From Litoditis marina (taxonomy: Eukaryota; Nematoda; Chromadorea; Rhabditida; Rhabditidae), in NCBI GenBank assembly GCA_964036275.1, contig OZ038438.1, forward strand, positions 10,611,321 through 10,675,320: 64,000 nt of DNA. Direction: 5' to 3'. This document shows, piece after piece, positions 46,701 through 58,835 of the stretch. The notes below the pieces were generated by a model, which ran no database searches, was not told where the DNA came from, and saw nothing but the letters and a program-made list of their open reading frames with translations. Made by a program: the position numbers and the translations under genes. The stretch's first letter is position 1. Each line of letters starts with the position of its first letter.

Positions 46701-49377
46701 ATAGGTGCACTTGATAATTGTTCATATTTTTCCCGTTTGAGGGACAAAACTTGAAAAAAGATATACATTCTTGTTTCATACATTCCTGTGTAGGTTTTCT
46801 ATGTATTTTTTTCCATTGTTAAATCAAGCTTCAGTTTTTATAATAGATTCACTCCTCTTTTTCTATCAGCTGGCTGGCCCAAAGCTCAAAGCTGGCCGAT
46901 AAATCAGCATATCAATAACTTGTCAAAAGGTTCAATTTCATACTGTAAGAGTGAAGGAGCGCGTGAAAGCGATTAACCTTATCGAGTGACAACTGCCGAA
47001 GGTTCTCCAGGCCCAATAGTCCAGTCGGGTGAATAGCGGTCATATTGTTCGAGCTCAGATCCAATCTTTCCAACACATTTCGCGAGTAGTAGGAAAGAAA
47101 CGAATTGTCCGGGATGTAGTCGATCACGTTATCTTAACTCTTTCTTATTCACATGTCATAATTCATAGATTGTTCCTGTTCAATTTATCATTAATCAGAA
47201 TAAGTTCTCACTGTATCATGTTTCAGCTTGAAACGCTCTAATTCCGACAAATGAGAAAGGTAAATGAATGACTTTAAACGATAGTATTCTGTCTAGGCCA
47301 TTGCGCAGGATCAGAATTGATTTGTACTAGTTTCTCACCACTCAATGAAAGAATCTTCATGTTTTTCAGTCTTGGCACTCCTGTCTGGGGGATAGTATCC
47401 AGAAAGTTTCCTCGTATTTCTAGTTCTTCCAATTCTTCTTCTAATGCTCCACTGAATGCATTTGGATGTATAAATTGCAGCCCATTGCTCCTCAATACCA
47501 ATTTTTTGATGTGGTACCCTTGAAAGGCGTACGCGGGTATCTGAAACGAGTTGAATATTTTGAGATGACATCGTGTCTTGTAGTCTTTTAAGCGGCGTTA
47601 CTATTTAGGGGAAACTTTAGCTGATAGATTCGCGAGTTGTACAACGCTCACGAGGTAGTTGTAAATATAGTTCGTTTCAACCATAGAAGTCAGCCATGCT
47701 GGCCTGACCGCACCCTAAATTGCAGGCGATTTATCTGCCAGCTTGCCAGTATTTTCATTGCAAATAAATATCCGAAAAGTGGTTATTTTAAGAGTTTCGC
47801 AAATTTTTTGTTTTCAAAAGGTTACCGCATAATCGGGGAGTAATCTAAAGAACTTTTCGTGCGATAAAATAACTCACCCCACCTATAACACACATGATAA
47901 GGTCACGCAAAAGTTGTTACGATTTGGCTGTAATTTCAACCATGTATACTAGACAATGAATTCAAAAACGGCCAGAAAAGATGGTTGGATATCACTGTTG
48001 TTAGTTTTCGCCATCATGTTCAGATGGCCGCCTGCTTGTGGGCGCCGCGCCACCTATCGCAGCTGAGTCCAATACCCAGCTCATGCAACAATTTTGATTA
48101 GGCTGGTCGCTGTTGGAAACTTTCCAACACAATTGACTCCCCCCACTAAATCTGCTGTAACTGGCTTCTATCGATGGTTGAAACGAACTATATATGGCCA
48201 ATTTTGTAAACAGAACTAATGTTTCTGAATAATTAAGGGTTTCCACTCATATTCTAACCTATTCATCTGTGTTATTAGTTGCTATAGTCGCCATTTTCCC
48301 CATGAAGACAGCAGAGGGTTCAATTGATTGAGCGTTGCGGGGCGAGCGGTCGTTGGTTATCTGCCAGCAGTTGAGAGAGTGATCAGATCAATGATACGCA
48401 GACAATGTGGCCGCTCGCCAAACCCCGCCCCATACAAAATCGATGGTACGGTGACCACAACGGTTTGACAAATCCTATACCTGTGTAATGGATGTGCTGC
48501 TAATAACAAGGCTATCAATTGAGGCAACTGAATGCCCAATGGCTAGTAGGACTGCCGATAACGAATCTCCTTTGTCGCATACTATGGAAACTGCCTCATA
48601 ACGAGTCGACGAACACGAACAAGGACTCTGTAATCATGAATTCCATACATTTTATACGTTCTATTTGATTCTCGTCCTATTGGCCCAAAACAGACACAGC
48701 TGAAAAATTGTTGTACCAAAAAAGTCTGGTTCGTTCTGTGTGAAGCTCATACACAGCCGGTTTTACTAAGTTTCTGTAAAGCGAAAACTTATATCGTGCC
48801 CAAATAATTTTTCTTTGCTTTTTCCCGATGCCGATGACGTTTCCAAGATGATATAAACAGTAGTGAAGAACCTCGGAAATAAGTTGGGTGGTTCATATTG
48901 TAAAGTATTGATTTTTCGTAGTAGAGTAACTCTCATTTTGTGAATGATATTACGTTATATAACTACATTCAGTTTCTTTGGATTTTTCCAGTCTTATCAC
49001 AATACCACAGCTGTTTTTTAGATAATAGCGTGGAGAATAGTTCAAAATTAGAATAGTTTGAATTTTACCTACAATGCTTGTATAATCTTTGCTTGTATTT
49101 TACCAATCGAAAGAATACTACAGCTTACGCTCAAATGTTGAAATGCTTATTTTCTAAAGAACGAATGAAATTTTTGAGAACTTCTAACCTGTAGAAAACC
49201 TAAAAGTTTCTCATAAAGTATCTCATGTCAAATTACTGCTAGCAAGTTGGAAAAATATTACTTTAGAGGGTGACAAGTGCGTGGAAGAGACTATACCTGA
49301 ATGTAGCTGGGGCACTGCGTTCGAACGCCTTCCGTGACAAATAGTAGCAGTAATAGTGTGAACATCATCTCATCCAT
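43749..49377 (-). CDS. Type I membrane eLRR protein with LRRCT, 14 exons
   Basis: Exons 5' to 3': 49297-49377 (signal peptide, MFTLLLLLFVTEGVRTQCPS), 48481-48627 (Cys cap SPCSCSST), 47339-47540, 46978-47132, 46442-46588, 46174-46342, 45921-46050, 45764-45827, 45474-45590 (LRRs such as LERLDLSSNN, LTYLYLGNNL, LNMLDLSGNR), 45035-45134 and 44395-44503 (LRRCT: NPWRCDNEMLWLRKWLRDNG then CWTPSHLNGVDL), 44166-44313, 43951-44073 (transmembrane GCVLGILAICLILLFVIRYC) and 43858-43749 (tail ending PRYWWF, stop). About 590 residues. All junctions are in phase except 45474/45134, where one base is missing or an exon end is misjudged. The intron after exon 44395-44503 has a GC donor (AAG|GCAAGT) that alone keeps frame. 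A single-pass eLRR receptor or adhesion protein of the epidermal/neuronal type (compare DMA-1, SYM-1 relatives); the exact orthologue is not settled. Confidence 0.87.
44510..44645. repeat. Repeated AAATAGCCTATTTGC words in intron
   Basis: Several direct and inverted copies of CAAATAG/CTATTTG, including TCAAATAGCCTATTTGC and CAAATAAGCTATTTGCC, form a small foldback repeat just upstream of the exon at 44503. Confidence 0.5.
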
Positions 49378-50546
49378 GTAAATACAGAATTAGATGTGAT
49401 TCTGACTGGATTCGGATAAAAGCAAATCACGCTGAGAGTGCACACATTGTCTGCCCGTAGTATGTACACATTTTATAGTGTTTCGAGTGACCGCAAATAA
49501 CGAACATCTCAACAAATTAATTCGGCCGTTTTTATCAATTACTACTTCGCAAGTTCGCTGCTCTCGGATTACTGTAATGACAATAGTGTGGTATATCTGG
49601 AACCTTTTGCATTTTCACAATGCAAGTAATTTCACTGCTGATATGTGGGATAATTCGAAACACACTAAAAGCATATAATATCTATCGTAACGATAGTATT
49701 GATATCATCAACAATTTTCACAGAGTAGGTTGATTTCGAAATTTTTTTAATGCGAAGTGTAGTTTAAACTCGAATGATCTATCGAGACTATAGGAGGGGT
49801 GAAAAGAAGATTCATTTGAATATTTTGTTCAACATTCTTTGATTTTTGGTGGATTAGGTTCACAAATAGAAAACATGAGAAGAGTTTAGAAGGTAGGGTT
49901 GTAGGAGGTGAACTTGGAAATGACTGTTGGTTTCGCAAAAGCAAATCATAGAGCGCGTGTAGTGCACTTGAGGTATTGCTATCACTCAGGATCTCAAGTG
50001 TTTGGACACAAGTTCACGACGTTTTACAGTCTGTGAACACGATACTTCCTTATTAGTGGAAAATTTGAGACATATGGTAGGAAAGAGGGAGGAAAACAGA
50101 GAAATTAGGAGGGTGAAGGGAGTGAACACCAGTTGATTATCTGGAGCGTGTGTTTATGGTACAACACGTTCATAAATCATGGCATATCATATTTACGACC
50201 GTTAGCATGATGAACATTGGGTCCTACAGCTATCTGGAGACAAGAGATAAAAGAGTAATTTCTGGAATAGAATGAGAGCTAGGTGCGAACAAGCAACTTA
50301 GGGACAGGGGAATAGTGTGTGAACTAGCACTAATCCGCGAAGCACGACGCTCAGCGCCAGAAATACATGGACCACCCACCATTATGCGTCCTGTTAACCG
50401 CAACCGGTGAGAACTGTGGAGGTTGATTATAAATTACCTATATAAATGAAGAATTTTATTGTATGGAAATACTTGAAAATCAGTATAGTTTTATTGATGA
50501 CAAGCTCTATTTCTCGGTCTTTGATAGTGTGAGCGCTGTTCACACA
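49378..50546. other. Intergenic region
   Basis: Upstream region of the minus-strand eLRR gene and 3' flank of the small two-helix gene. A perfect short hairpin GATAGTGTGAGCGCTGTTCA..CACACTATC sits at about 50522-50551. No coding exon seen. Confidence 0.4.
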
Positions 50547-51012
50547 CTATCCTGATTGAATCTCATTTATTTTTCCGTGCAAAATGAGAGATACAGGAAT
50601 TACTATTAAAAGGCAGAAAACGGCAATAAAGTTGTAGAAGGATGTAAGCGTGTACCGGCCGACGCTGCCTCCCACTGACGACATTTGCCCATATACCTAC
50701 TGAGGAAATAAGTAATCGGAGTAGTTGAAACTGCTAGTGCATCCTGTTGTTGGCTCGCGGCCAGCACCAGTTATGCGCGCGCAAACATTTTACCGGCCAC
50801 TCGATAGCCGGTAATGTCAACAGGGGCATAGCCGGACCGATTATGAGAACGCTAATAACCAACAAATGTATGATTTGGACACGTTTCGTCTCTGCAAATA
50901 GGGTATAAACTGGATCGGAGCAATAGAGAGAAGTTTGAGACTCGGACTCATATAGATTATTATAGTTGAAATGATTATGTAATAGAGAACGAGAAGGCGA
51001 ACGGTTTTTCAT
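50547..51012 (-). CDS. Small two-helix membrane protein, two exons
   Basis: Exon 1 50794-51012 starts MKNRSPSRSLLHNHFNYNNL and ends at CCG|GTAAAA; exon 2 50547-50696 follows CTCAGTAG and starts VYGQMSSVGGSVGRYTLTSF, ending in TAG. The phase is 0 across the 101-bp intron. The 122-residue product has a soluble, Ser/Asn-rich start, then two hydrophobic helices (about residues 45-68, IIHLLVISVLIIGPAMPLL, and 88-112, FIAVFCLLIVIPVSLIL) joined by a Gly/Ser-rich loop, and a short charged end. The nearest upstream AG acceptor would create an in-frame stop, so the one three bases downstream must be used. I do not recognise a family. It is divergent to the gene starting near 51210, with about 200 bp between. 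Confidence 0.55.
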
Positions 51013-51209
51013 TCTTCGTTTGAGTGAGTTTTAGATGGAACGTGCTGTTCCGTAGAGCTTCTTTAATACTCTTCTCTGTGGTTAATAAAGAGCAAGCTGT
51101 AGAAATCAACTTAATCTAAACATTCATGAATTCATGTTAGGTTTTAAATAGTGGTACGTTTCACTCTTACCCTCAGTGGGGTGGTAAATTTAGTGGTAAC
51201 TAGTTTCAG

Positions 51210-54200
51210 AAACAACTGGGAACAGTGGATGTAATTCTCCTGGCCGAGTGGCTTCGTCGACGCCTCTGTTGGTGGAGGAGAGACGGACGAAGGTGGCGAT
51301 CGTGGTACAGCAGGAAGAGTTTCCCGAGTTCCCCACTCAGGCTCAAGAGTTCGGTGAGCTCCGCATACAATGTTCATACAATCATATTATTTTTTTTAAT
51401 TATTTCATTTGCATAGTTTTTCTTATAATTTATTGCAAGAAAGTAAAGCAAGTTATAAATCTTCGCTGTAGTTCGATATAGATACACGCCACGGTTGACA
51501 TATTTCTAACGGAAAGCAACCGAATCAAACTACATACACATCGGGGTGAAATAACATACACCGTATGAGCCTGCTTTGTGAAAAGCGAAGTCTTTAGCCC
51601 GATAATCGTCTTTATTCGTTTTTGTTTCTTGTTCTGGGAAATATAATTGTCGATCGCGTTCAGAATTGCGAGTTCTATTTCTAGAATCCGAGTTTATATA
51701 TGGGAATTTTACTTGCTCACCTTTTAGTTCAAGTTTGCATTGGATACATTCCTAGTCATCATTCCCGTGGGAAGAGTATATTACTCATAATTCAGTCACG
51801 TTTAACAAAGATTTTACCTTCGTGATGTTTCGGAATGTTTTTATTCTTTCAGATTCGTCGTCATACGTTGATGATTCAATGTCGATTGCAACCTCCTTAG
51901 AAGATGAATCCACATTCGATTTCGAAATACCAGTGGAAGACGATCTTTTCCCTGTGGCGGGTTTGTATATCCATCGAATCCGTTGATATACTAAGAAATT
52001 CGACTGCCCACGAGTGATTGAGTGGCGAACGTTAGGATAATCCTCACCTCGGTTTGACTCCTGGGTGCGGTCAGTGTATGACAGACGGGTGAACTGTAAG
52101 TTCGACCGTGCCTTATTACCTTTCTACGGTTGCCTACTAGATACGAGTTGTAGTTGTTAAAGTCAACGGACGTATAAGTTATCCTTGTCATTACATAGTG
52201 TTTCCATGTTTCAGATCTGGCCGAAGAGGCTGGAACAATCGACGAAGAAGCAGTCAATGACAGAATATATAAGAGTATCATGGCGAAAAACGTATGTTCT
52301 CTGTTCATTTTTATCTATTAGTAAGTATCTGACCGTATTATCACATGAACTGAACCTTAATATGACATTATGCAGGGGAATGTGCTTCGGGTGGATCTAG
52401 AGGAAATCGTGGTGCTGGTCAATGTCGTACAGAAGGATGTGCGAGTGCTGGGCAGTGTGGATAGGTGAGAAAATCATTGGATCATCAATATATCGAAAAT
52501 TGCTTCAAAACAGCGATTTACAGCCTTTTTTTGGCAAATTAAGGAATTAAGATTGAAAAATAAGCATGAGAGAGCATTTTTTGAATCTGAAATGAATGAC
52601 ATTTAAATTGTCAAATATCAAATATTGCCTTCTTGTTTGCGATCCAGCATCCAAATTCTGATGTGTGTCTGCTTGTTTTAACAACATTTGGTAAATTGAG
52701 GTCTATTATCGATGTAGACTACGTTAAAATACTGTTGAACTGCAGATTACATCTCAATTATGACCTCAACCTGCCACGCCAGTCCGTATATGATGTTCTC
52801 AGTGTTCGTTCCACTTCGGCTCAAAGCGATAAACTGGAGAAACCATGTACACCGCAGGTATTATTCTCAAGCCAGATAAGAGTTGTCAGCATTGGAAAAA
52901 AAAGGAAAAGTAGCGTTGTTTTTTCTGTTCTAGAGCGAAGTGTAAATCTGACAACGCAAAGTTTCATTTATTTATCATCGTTCTATAGTTTTTAGATGTT
53001 TTACCATTTTACCGTATTTCCTGGAGACGGTATTGGTTTGTTTTTGAGTATCATCTAATTATAGGTGGATTTCTGTGTGGACGCACCAGCTTCCACAACA
53101 ACGTCATTTGTGAAGGTAACATGGCGGTAGAAGATGTTTCTCTTCCAGTTGCCATTCATAGCACAGCCTGTTGGACTTCTAGTTTTCATAATGAATGCCG
53201 TTTTTGAATTAATGGTAATACAATTTACACAAAATATAAACGCATACATTTGCGGAGAAAATAGGTAATTTATGGAATAATGGAAACAGTGTGGTCGCAT
53301 TGAAAATTGGAAAAGTTTGCTTTTTTTTCATGAGGTTGGTCAAGAGGATGAGAAACGTAATTCGGCGGTTTACACATGCAACCAGGTTGCATGCGACCAA
53401 AATGCAACCGGGTTGCATGTGTTAAGAAAATTTGGTTGCTTTCCAAATGCAACCGGGTTGCTTTTGGTTGCTTTTCCAATGCAACCAAACACTCAATTTT
53501 TGGACATTTTCCTGTTTTTACTGCAATTTAGTTGCTTTTGGTTTCATTTGAAAAGCAACCAAAAGCAACCAGGTTGCATTTGGAAAGCAACCGAACTGTC
53601 TTTACACATGCAACCCGGTTGCTTGTGTAATTGGCCACGTATTTCATAGTTATTTTTAGGCTACAGTTACTGGACTAAAGGCGGATTTGGATGATGAGAT
53701 TGTGTCTCACTTGAGTGCGTTTGCGCTCGACGAGCAGGTCACAGAGAACAGAGTCAGACTGGCTATTTCGGTGGAGAATTCATCAATTGAAATAAAGGTA
53801 CCACACTGTCTCACGTCGAATATGGAGTGCTCGTTCTTATCAGACACTTTTTGGAAACCGCGTAAATGTCATGTAAATGTTTTCTAACGTTATTTCTAAT
53901 GTTATAATGTTGAAAGAGCTTGGGTCTGATCAGTCTGATCCATACGATTGGTGGATGTATATTGTATAGTCGTCATCATTTCTACTGCAATTCCTATGGT
54001 ACACGTCTGCATTTCACAATAGTTCTTTTCTAATGCAAACTTCAACTGGGTCAAAAAATATTTTTTGAACACTTTGTCATAGGTTATCATAAATTAGGGC
54101 ACAATTTCGGCAACCTTTCCAATAATATTTACGTTCTTGAAGAAAGTAGGACACCAAAAATGAAATTTCCATATTTCTGATCAACTTCAGAAGCTGAGAA

Positions 54201-57200
54201 AACCGTGATATTATAAAAATTGAGAGAAAATTTGTGATTTACTTGAAATTACAGTTATATTGAAGTGGAATAATGCATTACTGTCGAGGCTAGAAATTAG
54301 TTATTAAAATTAGCTTAGTGCGCTCTGAAGTAAAAAACCAAGTTGTTTACCAAGGTTCGCGCCACCAAATTGGTCACTAGTTGATATCAAGTTGTGAAAT
54401 CAAACCTTGGTGCACAACTTGGGCGGCGGGTTACGGTAGTTTTGCAATAGGGCCAGGGTCGGCTGGTACCCCGCTAAAAACAGCTGGTACCTCCAATTAT
54501 GCACAAATACTCTCCTTTTGTTTTGTAATTGATGTCAAATACAATGAAACCAATAATTCACACATTTATTCAATTGTGCATCGAAACGTTGTACAGAAAA
54601 CACAAAAATGGCTAAACGAAAAGAGAAAAACCAAAAAACACAATTTTGAGTGACATATCATAAAATCTTACAACTACATACTACAACATAGTTATAGGGA
54701 TGCACTTCTGAACTCAAGAACAGCACGTCAAATTGTTAAATCTCGCACTTTTTGAACTAACTACGATGAACCATAAAATAATTGCCAACCGAGCTTAAAA
54801 TCTGACACGATAGTAAGACAAATAGTACACGAAGATCAACTGCACTACGTTGATACACAACCGAGAGCAATTACACTAACATGCAAACAAAACTAGCCAA
54901 AATACGGCTAACCTAATAATACTATGATGTGAAAAAAGTGTAAAAAGACCTGCTAATACGACCGCTTTCAAGTCATATATACCGGATCTATGAGAATGAG
55001 TTGTGTCGATTGAACTTCGATTCGTTTCGGAATTCCTGATAATCGTCAATCCCGCACTCGCTAAGATTTTTTGACGTCCCCTCGCCGCAGCCACAGAACT
55101 AAAAAAATGATCTTAGTGAACCGGTCTACCATTACATTTATTGACATACACCAATAAGACGTGACTATTCTGCAAAAAGTAACCCGTTTTTTGATTAAAA
55201 TATCTGACTTTTACGTGGATAGCGTAGAAATCGGCAAATACACCAGCCAACTTCACTGGAATCTGCACGTTAGTTCTCAGTTTACAGAACCGAATCAGCC
55301 ACGAACACTAGTTTTTGAAGTTCTGAATCTTCCCAGATTAACGAAATGACCGATTAATAGGGTTGTTAATCAATTCCAAAAATCAAGTCAATTCCAATTC
55401 CAATTCTTTTTCGTTTCTCAAAAACCACTCAATTCCAATCCCAATTCTTTTTCAATTCTCGAAAACCACTCAATTCCAATTCCAATTCTTTTGCAATTCT
55501 CAAAACCACTCAATTCCAATTCCAATTCTTTTAGATTTTCAAAAACTGCTCAATTCCAATTCCAATTCCGATCAATTCCTCGAAATCTCAGATTCTCAAT
55601 TCCAATTCCATTGGAATTGATTGGAATTGATTGGAATTGATTGGAATTGACTGTGTTTCCAACTTCATGTCAGTTTTTTCTTCAAAGAACGAAGATAAAC
55701 AATGTTCACTTTGGTTCCATTGAACGAAATACATAAGGAACAATGGTAATTTGATAATGAACAAGGAAAAACGATTCTGAATTAATTCTGAGCGAAAATC
55801 AAGTCAATTCCAATTCCAATTCCAGTTGTTCTGATATACGAAAGAATTGGAATTGCAATTCCAGAAATTTTTCGACATACAAAAGAATTGGAATTGCAAT
55901 TCCAACCATTTTCGACATACAAAAGAATTGGAATTGCAATTCCAATTCTTTTCGACAGACAAAAAGAATTGGAATTGCAATTCTTTTGGGTGATTATCTC
56001 AATTCTATCAATTCCAATTCCAATTCCAATTCTAACAACCCTACCGATTAACCAGTGTAATTTCGAACGTGAAAAGCAACTTAATGTTTGAATATGTTCG
56101 TTAATCGCTAAATCCAGTTTAGAATTATATAAGAATGACAAGAAACTCACGGAACAGCAAGATATCAGCTTCCTCTGTTCGCAGGGGATGGATAGAGGCG
56201 GCACAAGTCTGTAAATAACTACTATAGCTGACAGTGTTACTCTAGGGTATGAAGCAAGACCAAACATGAAACGACTTTGTTGAATTTTCCATTGAATTAC
56301 CAGTTTTTCTTCAAACTAGAAATTTGGAAATGCCCTAGTTTCAACAAATATTGGTGAATTCTTACTTTCCACTCAGTTTTGTAGATAGTTTACGCAAATA
56401 AAAACCTGATTTTCAATCTATTTTGCGAACAGCGAAACAGTCACACGTATGCGCATGACTGACTGCAAAAATCCATAAATGAACTGTAGTTTCTACTTTG
56501 ACACGCTACGCACCGAGCTACGTATACACTGCGGATAATGCAAATGTCAACTTAGAGCCCAAAAAGAACATACTAACTCTCTCTCTCTCTCTCTCTGTTA
56601 ATATCCCTTTCTCTCCGTTTTACCCCCCTGTTTATGATCTTTCTTAAATAATCACGATTATGTGGACCAATCCCGTGTCAACGGTCCTTTAAACTGCAAT
56701 TGAAAAACGTATTGCAGTTTGAAGGACTGAAGCGTTGCGATTGGACCACATAATCGTCCTTCTCAAAAAAATAAACATACCGAATAACCGCAAATGATTT
56801 GCCCCTCTTGTCTTTTCTCCCGGAACCAGGGTAGGGAGTGGAGGACAGACTGTCAGTCCGTAACGGCGGCATGACTGCAGTACATCTGAAATACTGAAAT
56901 TTAAAAATTTCGCTAAACTTGTGCCAGGATATAGTCAGAAAACTGATGCCTCCAACCCATAAATACTCCAGTGAAGTTGTCCGTATAATTTATCCACAAA
57001 AAATCCACAAAACAGGCTACTTTTTCGCCAAAACGAGGAAATTTGTCTATTTTTGATGGAAACTCTCTAATTTTCACGTGTTTAAAGCAGAAAATGGACC
57101 ACTTTTTGAGAATAGTCCCTTACTGGTGTATGCTTCAACCGTCTTGTGTCAAACCTGTCTTTACCTTTCAAGGAGCCAAAACTAGACTGATCTACTGTAC

Positions 57201-58835
57201 ATTCATACTCCTGTATGAATGTACAGATAGTAATCAGCATTCGTGAAAAAATAATCCCCATTACGCCAAAATCATGGAAATTTGACTATTTTTTATGCAA
57301 AATAATCAAATTTCCCGAGTTTGAAACTGGCTAGCTTGCTTGTTAACTAGTCAACAAATATGAATTGAAATGAACCGAATCGATTTGTAGACTTTAACTT
57401 TAGACGATTTAACATAAGATAAAAGGCTATCGTGATCGTTTATCAAAAAACTGGATCATAGTAACCATAGCCTTATTTACTAACAAGCTTCGGAGAACTA
57501 TACTATAACCTAAAACCGGCTGAATTCTAGAGTTTAAACTCCAAACCACCAACCTTCATCCCATTCGAAAGATATCGAATTCCTGTCCGATCACCGTAGA
57601 GATGGGTAATAACAATAACCTGCAATCATGTTACTAGTGACTGGTGTAAGTAATTTGGACCTCGAGAGTCGTTAATATTTGAAAGTGTGAAGTTTTATTA
57701 GAAAAGTTAAACTTCATAATTTCATAAGAATAAAGAATCTCGGGTAAACCATTGAGAACAAGTTACCCTGATTAGTAAACGTGTAATTGATAGATAAAAG
57801 GAACCCCGTTGTGCAGTTTAAAAACTTAAAACAGCTTGAGTTTTCATTCCATTGAATTGAAATTTTACGATATGAGTGTGTAGGAAGCTGTTTCCAGCAA
57901 TGAAAGTACAATTCATCAATGTAGCTCAGAAACGATAAAACAGACTCTTACCATATTTGCTAAAACCGTCGGCTTCTTCGACATCTAAAATCCAACGCGG
58001 AATTGAGCGGAGCGGAGAGGTCGAACATTGCACGAACCCAACTGAGAATGCAGAAAAGTTCATTGAACAACGGAGCAATCGAATCTATTGAAGTCTGATG
58101 AAGCAAATGGGGAAACGACAGCATCCAAAACGAACACACTGTCATAGCAAAACAAATCTGCCATTTTTTGAAAATACGGCACTACAGGGTCACATTATGC
58201 GTTTTTTTAGTCTGTTCACTTGGTACACACTACTGCTTTATCAAGTAAAACGTTCATCACAACATCTGAATCAATAAAAACGAGAGAAAAAGGGAAATAC
58301 AAAAATAAAACAAAAATGATGGAATAATTCAAAAATTCGAATCGTAAAAATTATACAGCAGTAAATACTTGCGCAATTTATGTACGCAATACGCAGTCTT
58401 GCGTTTGTCTACCGTAAGACCTTGGTAAACAACTTGGTAAACAGGCTAAACCTTGATTCACAACTTGGGTTTTTGGCGAACCTTGGTAAACAACTCGGTT
58501 TTTAACTTCAGAGCGCTGTGAGACGAGACATAACGCAAATGAGTAGATGTTAGATGGTTGTACAAAATGTCCGTGGAACAGTCAGGGCAAATTGTCAGCG
58601 GGTCAGGCTGTCAGGGTGAAATTATTGATGTCGGGCGTTCTTTAAAACGGACGTACAGTTTTGTTTTTGTACTGTAGGAGGTTCAGAATGAAAGAGACTA
58701 TAGAACTAGTCGATTCGGACAGTTGTACTTTGTATAACTCGTTCGCTTCAGGATCGCAAGAAGAAACAACCATTGCGAATTCGCATTAAGGACTGTGTGA
58801 TTGAACAAGATGAAGATATGCGAAATGATGTATAG
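51210..58835 (+). CDS. Eight-exon gene, possible C-terminus of a bridge-like lipid-transfer protein
   Basis: Eight exons are fully phase-consistent: 51210-51353, 51853-51960, 52215-52291, 52376-52464, 52746-52857, 53065-53115, 53660-53797 and 58752-58835 (TAG). The ~254 residues begin with a Ser/Glu-rich region (PLLVEERRTKVAIVVQQEEF; SYVDDSMSIATSLEDESTFD), then alternating hydrophobic strands (NVLRVDLEEIVVLVNVVQKD, RVRLAISVENSSIEIK) and end RIRIKDCVIEQDEDMRNDV. The repeated beta-strand pattern and the 'IEIKD..PLRIRIKD' end recall chorein/UHRF1BP1-type (BLTP3) proteins; this is a weak, by-eye match. Exon 1 has no in-frame ATG and starts at an acceptor, so at least one more exon is needed, yet none is visible before the divergent gene at 51012. 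The last intron is 4.95 kb and holds most of the transposon relics of this region. Confidence 0.65.
53365..53632. mobile_element. GCAACC foldback element in intron
   Basis: Starts GGTTTACACATGCAACCAGG and ends with the inverse CCGGTTGCTTGTGTAATTGG; the interior is a chain of GCAACC and GGTTGC words in both orientations (CAAATGCAACCGGGTTGC). Lies between the exons 53065-53115 and 53660-53797. Confidence 0.7.
54308..54430. mobile_element. AACCAAGTTGTTTACC element, copy 1
   Basis: GCGCTCTGAAGT, AACCAAGTTGTTTACCAAGG, GCGCCACCAAATTGG, then CCTTGGTGCACAACTTGGG. The same sequence in the opposite orientation occurs at 58385-58525. Confidence 0.7.
55358..56043. mobile_element. hAT-like non-autonomous element with AATTGGAATTG repeats
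   Basis: An 11-bp terminal inverted repeat TAGGGTTGTTA (55358-55368) and TAACAACCCTA (56033-56043) is flanked on both sides by the same 8 bp, CCGATTAA (55350-55357 and 56044-56051). An 8-bp target duplication and TAGGG ends fit the hAT superfamily. The interior consists almost only of CAATTCCAATTC on the left and GGAATTGGAATTG/GCAATTCCA units on the right and has no transposase. The exact target duplication suggests a fairly recent insertion. It sits in the 5-kb last intron of the gene at 51210-58835. Confidence 0.85.
56574..56600. repeat. (CT)n microsatellite
   Basis: CTCTCTCTCTCTCTCTCTCTGT run, about 25 bp. Confidence 0.9.
56658..56757. mobile_element. 100-bp foldback element
   Basis: GATTATGTGGACCAATC on the left pairs with GATTGGACCACATAATC on the right; inside them GTCCTTTAAACTGCAAT pairs with ATTGCAGTTTGAAGGAC. 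A compact hairpin-type MITE. Confidence 0.8.
56966..57135. mobile_element. CAGTAAGGT-family foldback fragment
   Basis: ACTCCAGTGAAGTTGTCCG at the left, AACAGGCTACTTTTTCGCC and TGGACCACTTTTTGAG inside, CCCTTACTGGTGTATGC at the right: diverged relative of 23208-23371. Confidence 0.5.
57195..57226. other. Perfect 14-bp stem hairpin
   Basis: CTGTACATTCATAC and GTATGAATGTACAG with a 4-nt TCCT loop. Could act at RNA level in the long intron or be a relic of a palindromic repeat. Confidence 0.75.
58385..58525. mobile_element. AACCAAGTTGTTTACC element, copy 2 (inverted)
   Basis: Inverse of 54308-54430: CCTTGGTAAACAACTTGG, AACCTTGATTCACAACTTGG, GGCGAACCTTGGTAAACAAC, ending ACTTCAGAGCGCTG. The two copies face each other 4 kb apart within one intron. 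Confidence 0.7.

Noticed and set aside
51991..52308. 105-codon minus-strand frame with a hydrophobic start
   Set aside because: It covers the reverse of the exon 52215-52291 of the phase-consistent plus-strand gene.
55782..56267. Minus-strand frame with IGIGIGI repeats
   Set aside because: Product of GGAATTGGAATTG repeats in the hAT-like element.
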